Assembly: GCA_003049465.1 (NCBI GenBank)
Contig: PYSS01000068.1
Coordinates: 124,001-188,000, forward strand
Reading direction: 5' to 3'
DNA: 64,000 nt
From: Magnaporthiopsis rhizophila
Taxonomy: Eukaryota > Ascomycota > Sordariomycetes > Magnaporthales > Magnaporthaceae
The notes below the pieces were generated by a model that worked only from the letters and a program-made list of their open reading frames with translations, searched no databases and was not told the DNA's origin. Positions 24,668 to 32,782 of this stretch are shown piece after piece (within the stretch, counting starts at the first letter, position 1; every line of letters begins with the position of its first letter). The translations under genes and the position numbers were made by a program.

Positions 24668-25824
24668 ATGGCGCAGCCTCACGAGAACGGGGCTCAGCCT
24701 GCCACTGATCCTGAGCATCTGTCCGCCGTTGCGAGACTGATGGCCAAGGAAGAGGACTGGGCCATCTTCCGCCGTTTCGACGAGCTCAACCTCCTCAACC
24801 TACTTATGCTACAGGAGGGAATCCAGGAACTGACGAATCAGCTCGCTGAGCTGCGTCCATCAACACCGTGCGACGATGCGGCCGGTGCAGACAGCTGGTA
24901 TACGCTGGCTCATTCCAAGGGAGCTCGCAAAAACCCGATAGCCTGGAACCAAGGCGGTGAAGGACTGGAGTTGAGAAGGAGAGAAACATGGAGGAAGATC
25001 AAGGAAAAGCTGAAAGAATACAGTGAGCCGCAGAGCCCGACGCTCTATTCTTTAAGCAGTAAACTAACTGATGGATGCGTTCGCCAGATGCGGCTCTAAC
25101 GGACTTGGCCCGCCTCCGGAGCTTAGAGCCACCAATTGCACAGGATACTGCCCGCCTTAGAGCTGAGCTCGATAAAATGGTCTCGCAATCACGCTTGCAC
25201 ACAAGACACTTGGCATGTTGGGACGCCGTTCATGAAGACGACTTTGCTGCAATTCGCAGCGGTACGAGTAAAGGAGGTCGCTTCGGCTTGTGGGTCACGC
25301 TGGGACTCGAGATGATCAGATGGGAACTGTGGCGGAAACACTCGGTAGGTCGCTTTGGGCCCATGACCAGTGCTTTGCTTTGCATTGTACCTTGCTCTCA
25401 AGCAATTATTATATTTACGTGCCATTTCCAGGCCAACACCGATCCGGCGACCGTTTCCTCGCGTGTCGTTGCTCTCGGGAAGAAAAAGCCCCGCATCAGC
25501 AAAGCCGAGCTGGCCAGGAAGCACGCTTTTGTATCCCGGTTCGCCATGGCACTGTTCGGAGGGGTTGGCCTCATCGTACCTACAGTTGTCATGGCCAAGG
25601 TCCAAGGCATCGACGCCAGCCTCATCACGACCTCGGTAGCCGTCGTGCTCTTCGGCCTCGCCCTGGCATTCGGTGCGACGGACAGCACGGGTAAGGACGT
25701 CTTGGCCGCGACCGCCGCATACACTGCGGTGCTGGTCGTCTTCGTCGGGACGAGCTTGGGCGGTGGTGCGAGCACCTCTTCGGCCGGCTCGGCAGCTTTA
25801 ACAAACGGGACGAGCGTATCTTAA
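24668..25824 (+). CDS. DUF6594 membrane protein
   Basis: Three exons (24668-25022, 25088-25344, 25432-25824) give 334 residues. Intron 1 has a clear CTAAC branch; intron 2 is 87 nt and in frame, so its retention would not stop translation. The N-terminal half is helical and charged (VARLMAKEEDWAIFRRFDELNL, later DTARLRAELDKMV). The C-terminal 80 residues hold three hydrophobic helices (RFAMALFGGVGLIVPTVV, then SLITTSVAVVLFGLALAFG, then LAATAAYTAVLVVFVGTSL). This architecture is that of the fungal DUF6594 family, whose function is not known. It starts 356 bp from the NACHT gene on the opposite strand, which invites the idea of a paired sensor and membrane partner, but nothing in the sequence proves interaction. 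Confidence 0.85.
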
Positions 25825-26288
25825 TAGCAGCGGCGATAGCGGAAGGACGTGGCATGAGGGGAAAAGGTTAAAACGGTATTGGCTGTAGAAATGCTATAGG
25901 TTATGCGTTGGTATGGGAAGGAAATGGCGTCGTGGTAATTCCACCCCGGAGCATCATTGAGCGGGGGTAGGTAAGGGCAACGTGAGCCCAAGCAGGGGCC
26001 GCGATACCAACCAACCCGGCCGGGACAATCGGCCAAAGGTTTTCCATGCATGTCGTCGGACCATCCAGGGCGACCCTGGGCGCGAGGCGTTCTGCGTTCC
26101 GCCCGATGACCCGCAGGAGCTGAATGTGGTCGGAGCTGAATGTGCTCGCAGCTTTCGTTGGGGGTGACCATTGGCACATTTCGCAGGTGGTCCGAGAATA
26201 CTAAATGCTCGCTCAAGACCGCGAGCCATAAGTTTCAAAGGCGCGACCGATATGTTTTAGAGTCCATTCCGCAACCGCTCACCCAAAC

Positions 26289-27364
26289 ATGGTCGTCCAC
26301 TTCGAAGCGCCTACTGGCCCCTTGGCCGCCGTGGACCCGCCAGCACCGTTTGCTGCGGCGGCCATCGCTCGGCGCGATTTGGTTTCGTGGGGAGGCTACG
26401 CGCTGGTGCGCAAGAACTGTCCGTCGGGCACGTCGAGCTGTGATGGGAGCTGCTGCCCCGACGGCTATAGCTGCAGCGGAGACTACCGGGGGAAAGTTTG
26501 CTGTCCCGACAGTGCGTGGGCCTTCCCTTCCCGCTTCCACGTTTCTTCCCTGTAGGTACCTGGTATTCAACTGACTCCCCCGCTTTGCGACGTGCTAGAG
26601 ACGGACTGCTCGCAAACTGTGAAAGCCGTATCCGCCTGCGCGGACAAGTCGTGGACCCTGTGGCGTTCCTCTTGCTCAACTTGTATCACGACTACTTTTT
26701 GCTGCGCCGGCGATGAAGTTGGCACGTACGATCCTGCGGCGGGGTTGCAGTGCATCAGCAGGGCTATTCCGGTGCCGAAAAGCATTATCGTTTCTTCGGT
26801 AGGTAGTCAAATTAAACCTGCCGCGGGAGATTGAGGAGCAAGGTCTGGGCATATGGATGCTGACTTGTGTATCAGATTGACCAACAGACAGCGAGCGAGA
26901 ATGCGCCGACCATTGGTGGTGCCCCGACGACGACCACCGGAGCTGGGAGCCGGACCAGACCCACCACCTCTGGCTCCAGCTCCGGCTCCAACCCCGACTC
27001 TGGAATTGGGCCTGGAACTTCACCCCCCAGCGACAGCAGCTCTGGTGGCTCAGGGCTCCCGCAAGCCGCCGTCGTCGCCATCGCCGTGCTGGCGACTGCG
27101 TTGGGCATGCTGGCCGCCTCCTTCGCGTGCTTCGTCTTCTACCGGCGCCGGAAGAGAGCCGCGCAACCCCATGGTGGACCTCTCACGTCGACGCCACAAC
27201 AACCCTCCAACGGACAAGCAACCGCCCCGCCGCCCATGTATTATGTCGCCCCGCAGCCGCAAACGGAGGAGCTGCACGGACAAACGGCACCAGTCGTCGT
27301 CGCCAGCGTCCAGGAGTCGGGGAGCGATCCCCGCTTCGAGCTAGCGGGACAGCCCCGGAAGTAG
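26289..27364 (+). CDS. Cys-rich single-pass membrane protein, function unknown
   Basis: Three exons (26289-26511, 26599-26798, 26876-27364; introns 87 and 77 nt) give 303 residues. A Cys-rich ectodomain comes first, with CPSGTSSCDGSCCPDGYSC and a second cluster ending in CCAGDEVGTYDPAAGLQC. A Ser/Thr/Gly/Pro stalk follows, then one transmembrane helix (VVAIAVLATALGMLAASFAC) with a basic stop-transfer YRRRKR, then a Pro/Gln-rich tail of about 80 residues. The plan matches fungal surface sensors or receptors of the Mid2/WSC style, but no WSC domain is present. Oddly, the N-terminus has no normal signal peptide, so a further upstream exon may be missing or the helix may act as signal anchor. It lies downstream of DUF6594 on the same strand and converges with the 3CxxC gene. 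Confidence 0.72.
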
Positions 27365-27784
27365 AAGCAACTCCGGCGTCTAGTGCGGACCTCTGTGATA
27401 CTCCATCCGTCAATACTACAGGAAGCGACCCGAGGGGCTGCGTCTAGCTTCGGGCCAAGACCAACTCGAACACCGTCACATTCGGCCAGCGGGTAGACTC
27501 GGTGGGACAGGGAGCAAATCTGGGAGGTCAGAGCCGCCAGTTCACAGCACGTCCTTGACAAAGCGGTTTTGTCGTCCTAAGCAGATTACCCTTACCACAC
27601 GAAAGCGCCCATACGTGTCCAACGGGCCTCCCGCACAAAGATGCACGAGCCACCGTTTCGGCCTATTCATACCACTCCCGCTCTCCTCCGGCATTATGGC
27701 ACCACTGAGGGGCCCCAAAAATTATCTGCAAATTGAAGTCATTCCCCAGTTTACATCCCTTCCAAACGAGCCCTTATTACAGCT

Positions 27785-28282
27785 CTAGAAACCTCGAGCC
27801 CTTCTTCTCACCCATATACATTGCCCTGCCTTACAGCCCTCACACAGTTCTTCCTCATGGGGCTTGCCGTTCCCCGCAGATTTTCCAGGACGCTCCACCG
27901 AGAGGCCAGACCACTGCTTCAGCCAATAGGCGACCCTTTCGCCATAGGAGTCGTCCAGGATCGGCCGGCTGAGGGATTCGCACCCTCGACACCGTTGGTG
28001 ATAGACCACGGCGTTGTATCGTTGCAATGGATACATTTGAATAGTGACGGGAATCACTTTGCTCCCCCATCCGTGCGAGCTGCACTTGTCGTTGCGGCAT
28101 ACGAATCTACCCATGATGTTGGTGACCCACTTCCTAATGGGTGCTTCGTTGAGATTATCGAGGAAGGTGAAATAGAGGCCAACTTCTTCAAGGTGAAGGG
28201 CTACATCGTCGTGCAACTCCGGGTGAAGTGACCACGTTTCCTCGGAATTTTTCTTCTTCTTATTCCGCCCTTTTTTCGCCAT
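27785..28282 (-). CDS. 3CxxC zinc-binding domain protein
   Basis: Single exon, 165 residues from the ATG at 28282; an upstream in-frame ATG at 28363 would add 27 residues. After a lysine-rich start (MAKKGRNKKKK) the protein has the zf-3CxxC pattern: MGRFVCRNDKC, then YHQRCRGCESLSRP, and near the end LCEGCKAGQC, giving three CxxC-type zinc ligand pairs. The same fold occurs in animal receptor-transporting proteins and in uncharacterised fungal proteins. Molecular function in fungi is unknown. No signal peptide or membrane segment. Confidence 0.8.
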   Translation of the reverse strand: MAKKGRNKKKKNSEETWSLHPELHDDVALHLEEVGLYFTFLDNLNEAPIRKWVTNIMGRFVCRNDKCSSHGWGSKVIPVTIQMYPLQRYNAVVYHQRCRGCESLSRPILDDSYGERVAYWLKQWSGLSVERPGKSAGNGKPHEEELCEGCKAGQCIWVRRRARGF

Positions 28283-28363
28283 GGCCAGAGGTTTGTTTTT
28301 TCTGGTACTCGAGGGCGGCTTGGAAGGGGTTTCCGACAGTAGGTGATCTCTTTTTGGTCGCAA

Positions 28364-29173
28364 TAGGTCTAGGAGATGGGTGGGAGATTTGAGGATCCAA
28401 AAAGACCGGCGGGGGGAGGACGGTAAGAGGGCCTGGCTTTATGCACAGGACGCGGAGGGGCTTCAAGGTTATCGGCATCCTCGTCACAGCCCGCGCGACA
28501 CCACCTAGTGCTGTCCAGTGGCACCGCCCATCAGGCCAGCGACAAAAGGATCTGCGAGTGGTGTGGTATTTTAACGACGCGGACTCGTTGCACTCTACCC
28601 CCGCTCTCATGCCGGAGGCCCTCCACCTACGTGTATGTGCCACACAAGCGGAAGTTTGACGGGCTCACGCCGGAGGCCCTCCACCGGCGTGTTTGCCCCT
28701 GCAGTGCTGACGCCACGTTCCCATTTCCGGTCCACGACTGCACCCATTTCCAAAGGCACGCATATCGAGATTACAGATTAAGGGATCGGTTTGGAATCTC
28801 CTTTTCGACATGGATTTATATGCGTCATCCAAAGGAGGAGGGATTTCGAAGCGCTCGCTCGAGGTGGGCTTGTCGAAGCCGCTTCTCCTCAAGCTGCTCC
28901 TCGTGAAGCTTTCCGGCGAGGAGTACCGAGTCTGCTGGCACGGGGAGTGATGCTGGTCTGTAAGGGCCGACAATACAGGTCAACATTCCAACATGGGAAG
29001 CGACGCTCGGCGCTTGCTTACAACTAGCACTTATACTCCCCTAAAAGCACGGCTGATACCTGCCGGCACTTGTATGGTGATGGTATTTAGAAAGCGTTTA
29101 ATTATGGACCTACCCACCGTTTGCTGCTGGCAGTGCCTACGTGCTAATGACGTTAGTATATATGACGTTTCAG
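28364..29173. other. Intergenic with repeat relics
   Basis: Contains two copies of GCCGGAGGCCCTCCACC within 60 bp (about 28612 and 28672) and a 64-bp block (28727-28790) repeated at 32012-32075. On the minus strand the block reads as part of a peptide containing LICNLDMRAFGN, but no gene structure can be supported. Confidence 0.45.
28727..28790 (+). repeat. Dispersed repeat C, copy 1
   Basis: Shares CCGGTCCACGACTG, CATTTCCAAAG, ACGCA and TCGAGATTACA blocks with 32012-32075 in the same orientation and spacing. Confidence 0.65.
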
Positions 29174-31276
29174 CTAAACGAGGAAAATGGTTTGTCGCTC
29201 GGGACCTGCCGCATCCCAGTCCACTTTGTCCAGCGTATACATGTGCCGCCTCTCTGACATGCCCCCAGCACCCGTTTCAACGAGAAGCGTATGGATGACT
29301 TCCTTTAGCTCACTGCGCCGAGAGCCGCCCGATTCAACAACGTCGACTTCCTGGGTCTCCTGTGCAATCCTCACGAAACTGAGTGCTTGGCCCTCGTTCC
29401 ACCCAGCCTCGAGCCTGACCGTGCCGAGCTCCCGATCATCACCTGGGATGTATAAAGAAACCAGATGTGCGCCACAATCCGCATCCTGGTTTGATTGGTG
29501 GCGGCGAAGATCTAAGCGAGCAGCCATTGCGTCGAAGAGGAGGACATGCGAAGGATGGCAGGATGACGGAACCTTGACGGTCCTGTGCGTTAGACCCGTA
29601 CCACCACCTTCCCGAGGGTTTTCAATTCCCTGGACAACTTCGAACTCCATCCAGCCCCCATCGGTGGCCCCCTTGAACCGAAACCATTCATTTACGGATC
29701 GGAAGTCATCCAGCCACCAGCGATGTCCTCGCGTGCCCACCCAGCTGTCGCATGTAATAAAGTCTCCGTCCGCCTCGACCTGCCATCCGACCCAACTCCA
29801 GCTTGGGAATTGTCGTCTGCGAGTGAGAGGCGCCCGGCTTTTGGAACCCGGCTGGAACAAAAGAGCCTGCTCGAAGAATCGCAGCGGCATCCCCCAGAGG
29901 AAAGAGGTGGCGACGGCCCGGCTTAGAAAGGAGGCAATACCACCGAATGCCTCCAGCGCATCCTGCTGATACGTCAACTTGCGGCCCGTATAGTCTTCCA
30001 GGATCTCGACGTAGGCGTCATAGTGTTCGTGCCTGTTAAGCCCCGGGCAGTTCAAAAGGGACTGTTTGCCCTCTCGGAAGTCAAAGTGTTGGCCGATACC
30101 GGACCAAACTCCCAGGGTTGCCGGCTTGATTTCTCGGTGTATGTCCTCGCAATATGTGGAGTCGGACCTATTGCAGCTCCAGAAACATTGTTTCTCCGTG
30201 AAGATCAGCAGTCGGTTCGAGAGAATAGACTCCTGAAGTGTCCACGCTCGGTTGCTCCATGTTGAGGACGGAATGACTTCGTAGGGCGACCCCAGCACGT
30301 TCGCCAGGACGGCACCATCGAGGCGGGCCACATGCTGCCCGACGCTCCTCGTTCCTGCCCGAATGCCCGGCAGTCCAGTCCAGGAGTCGTCTCCCGCCGC
30401 GGCAACGATCGTGAGATCTGCGGACTCGTAGATGCTGCGCATCTGCTGTGCGAGATGGGTATCGCAGAGCTCCGACTGAGCCGGTCGGTCGTGCAGTATG
30501 CACAGCGCATCGACCCAAAGGTACGGGATCGATAAGAGCTGACAGAGGAGTATTGCGTCCTTGATCGTCTGGGGCACTTCTGCCCAGCGGCCGCCGATCG
30601 ACCAGGCGTCTTGGTCAGGCGCTAGTTTCTTCAGGTCCTTAAGCCTAAGCTGGGGAACCTGCGCGTCACCCCAGCAGTAGCTCAGTGCCGCGTAACGGGG
30701 GTGGCCGGTTTTGGGAACCAACATCAATGCGGACGTATCGACCAGGTATTCCGGCAGATCGGGGCGTAGAGGCGAGCCCTCGCACTCGTCACCGTGGTTG
30801 CTGGCACACTGTGACATCCAGAACTTGACAAGACTGAGGTCGAATTCGTCGTAAACTCGACGTCCGTAGTAATAACAGCCTCCATCCGAAATACAGCCGT
30901 CGGCATTGCGAATGATTTGGATCTGGACGGAATCGGGTGTGGTGTGTACCGGGTGTCCGTTCGGAGAAGCCGTCTCCGGGTCGTCGTCGACAACAGATAC
31001 AATGACCCAATCGATCTGGCAACTTGGCTTGTCGCCCACCTCGTAGTCCCAACGTCGTTCGACATCTAGTGCGACTTCGACTTGGCCTTCCAAACGCGGT
31101 TTTCCAACCGCTGCCCTGGTTGAGTTCAATGCGCCGATGCAGAGATTGCAGAACATACATCGTCTGTCACCTGCCAGCGTGAAAAAGGGCTTACCAGGCA
31201 GAGACTCGCCGTAAACCAGGACTCCGACGGGATCGATCCGTGCGCACTCTGCGCACAAGTTGTCTTGGTCATCCAT
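29174..31276 (-). CDS. HET-domain (heterokaryon incompatibility) protein
   Basis: Single exon of 700 residues from the ATG at 31276; the frame runs back to an ATG at 31339. I prefer 31276 because the protein then starts with MDDQDNLCAECARID, the usual Cys-bearing lead of these proteins. The HET domain is complete with its three classic blocks: YAALSYCWGD, then IPYLWVDALCILHD followed by QMRSIYESADLTIVAAAG, and SNRAWTLQESILSNRLLIF. The C-terminal half (FPSWSWVGW block and beyond) is also typical. HET proteins can trigger cell death on contact between unlike strains or on other self/non-self signals. It lies about 5 kb from the NACHT/DUF6594 pair, within the same accessory-looking region. Confidence 0.9.
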   Translation of the reverse strand: MDDQDNLCAECARIDPVGVLVYGESLPGKPFFTLAGDRRCMFCNLCIGALNSTRAAVGKPRLEGQVEVALDVERRWDYEVGDKPSCQIDWVIVSVVDDDPETASPNGHPVHTTPDSVQIQIIRNADGCISDGGCYYYGRRVYDEFDLSLVKFWMSQCASNHGDECEGSPLRPDLPEYLVDTSALMLVPKTGHPRYAALSYCWGDAQVPQLRLKDLKKLAPDQDAWSIGGRWAEVPQTIKDAILLCQLLSIPYLWVDALCILHDRPAQSELCDTHLAQQMRSIYESADLTIVAAAGDDSWTGLPGIRAGTRSVGQHVARLDGAVLANVLGSPYEVIPSSTWSNRAWTLQESILSNRLLIFTEKQCFWSCNRSDSTYCEDIHREIKPATLGVWSGIGQHFDFREGKQSLLNCPGLNRHEHYDAYVEILEDYTGRKLTYQQDALEAFGGIASFLSRAVATSFLWGMPLRFFEQALLFQPGSKSRAPLTRRRQFPSWSWVGWQVEADGDFITCDSWVGTRGHRWWLDDFRSVNEWFRFKGATDGGWMEFEVVQGIENPREGGGTGLTHRTVKVPSSCHPSHVLLFDAMAARLDLRRHQSNQDADCGAHLVSLYIPGDDRELGTVRLEAGWNEGQALSFVRIAQETQEVDVVESGGSRRSELKEVIHTLLVETGAGGMSERRHMYTLDKVDWDAAGPERQTIFLV

Positions 31277-31749
31277 AGCGATGATTGACGCGAATTTGGA
31301 TGCAGGAGGCCTTGGACGGGGGAAAAAAACGCTAACCAAGCACCGGGTTTACCGCTTGGTGTGATTTTGTCAAACTCTGGTCGTGGACTGACCGCCCAAA
31401 TGAGGAGACGAACCATAGCGATACTCTGCCGAGGGGTGTAGCCGCTAGCCTCGATGTCGTTAGCGGTACCGCCACAACTAGGCACCTACCTACCTGCCGA
31501 GGTACTTTGCTGCGTTTCCAAGGTGCGGATGCGTCCCGAGTTCGAGTCTGACTGCCTTGCCCATACTATCGGCGCCGCTGCCATGTTCGCTTCATAAAAG
31601 TATGCCGTCTCCCATTTCCCATTTTTCCCCCATCATTCGTTTTCATGGCGCACCCGCGAGTTGAAGTCGGCACCGTAAGCTTTGCACCACCGCCGACGGC
31701 GCGGAGACTGAAGGAGGAGAGGTTACGGGAATAGAGATGAATACTGGTC

Positions 31750-31860
31750 GCTGGCTGGGCTGGGCTGCCCTGGACTACGGCCTCGGGACCAGCCTACTTT
31801 GGGTAAGGTAGGCAGGCTGAGTTTCTGTTCGGGAGCATTTCATGGACGGGAGCTGCGCTG
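31750..31860 (+). repeat. Dispersed repeat A, copy 2
   Basis: Inverted match to 1207-1325 (see that entry). Here it directly abuts repeat B. Confidence 0.7.
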
Positions 31861-31862
31861 GA

Positions 31863-32009
31863 TGGCCAGACAGGAAGAGAAGACGAAAGCCGGATAAATC
31901 TAAAAGATAAATCCACAGAATAGGAAACAGGACAGTAAAGAGGATAAGGAAAGAACTGTTTGGGATTATGACGACCGAATCCTCGACCTAACCGGCCTCG
32001 GCGATGGCC
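31863..32009 (+). repeat. Dispersed repeat B, copy 2
   Basis: Direct match to 10003-10157, including GATTATGACGACCGAATCCT. Followed at once by repeat C. Confidence 0.75.
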
Positions 32010-32011
32010 TA

Positions 32012-32075
32012 CTTCCGGTCCACGACTGGAGCACATTTCCAAAGACACGCACGTCGAGATTACACATCAAGGGCA
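32012..32075 (+). repeat. Dispersed repeat C, copy 2
   Basis: Direct match to 28727-28790. Its fusion to B here but not at 28.7 kb shows that the pieces were shuffled. Confidence 0.65.
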
Positions 32076-32182
32076 GGTAGGTGCAAGGGTGAGTTTTATT
32101 CTAAATATCTGTCTGGGTCCACATGTCGGCCAGGGTCTTTTGGGACTGCTAGGTGGTTGTGTCAACGCGCCCGCCGCACCGA

Positions 32183-32782
32183 TCAGAAGTAGGCAGCGTA
32201 CGGGATGCCCCTGGCGTCCTCGTCGTTCAGAGGATCAGAGGAATGGTCTGGAATTTCGTCGAGGATAGGGGCGAGAATCCTGGCCAGCTCCGAACCGCAC
32301 TCCCTATGCATGCGCTTCTCGACCGCGTCCGCCAGCGCGTAAACGTTCTCGGTGTATGTCGTGCGGCCCGAGGCGTGCAACAGGGCCGCCCCGATGCGGT
32401 ACCCGATGCGGTGCCGGAGCCCGCCCAGGATCGCGGTCGTCGGCCTGCCGCTCGCCGCGGCGCAGGCGTCCGCCACCAGCGTGTTGACCAAGAGGCCCGC
32501 CCGCTTCGTGAACATTTCCATTCGGCGGCTGGGCGTCACCTGGTTCAGATCCTCGAAAGTCGTCTCAAAGGTGAGCACGACCGAGGCCGCGAGGTTGCCG
32601 AAGTTGTGGCTCCTGATCATGTCGTCTTCCTTTTCTTGGAACATGGTCAGATCGGCGACATGTCCATCCTCGGTTTTGATGTCCTCCTCTTGGGCCAGGA
32701 CCGACCGAAGGCACGCAATGGTGCGGGTGTTGATGAGCTCGCTGGCCTCATTGATTGCGGCTTGGTGGTGTGCCGGAATCAT
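32183..32782 (-). CDS. Hypothetical protein, 199 residues
   Basis: Single exon on the minus strand, 199 residues, starting MIPAHHQAAINEASELINTR. I recognise no family. The composition is that of a folded, mostly helical soluble protein: regular spacing of hydrophobic residues, balanced charges, no signal peptide, no membrane segment and no low-complexity part. A distinctive stretch is VVLTFETTFEDLNQVTPSRR and another is LGGLRHRIGYRIGAALLHAS. The GC-rich third codon positions match the certain genes nearby, and the antisense frame has no such protein-like quality, which supports this as a real gene. The stop lies just past the repeat cluster at 31750-32075. Confidence 0.6.
   Translation of the reverse strand: MIPAHHQAAINEASELINTRTIACLRSVLAQEEDIKTEDGHVADLTMFQEKEDDMIRSHNFGNLAASVVLTFETTFEDLNQVTPSRRMEMFTKRAGLLVNTLVADACAAASGRPTTAILGGLRHRIGYRIGAALLHASGRTTYTENVYALADAVEKRMHRECGSELARILAPILDEIPDHSSDPLNDEDARGIPYAAYF

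Larger units (their letters stand above)
31277..32182. other. Intergenic, composite of repeat copies A, B and C
   Basis: Apart from the HET promoter (minus strand), this holds three repeat pieces end to end: A at 31750-31860, B at 31863-32009 and C at 32012-32075. A B-box-like AGTTCGAGTC near 31539 has no pairing partner arms and is not a tRNA gene. Confidence 0.55.

Noticed and set aside
31530..31560. Possible tRNA gene because of AGTTCGAGTC
   Set aside because: The T-stem does not pair and no A box lies at the right distance.
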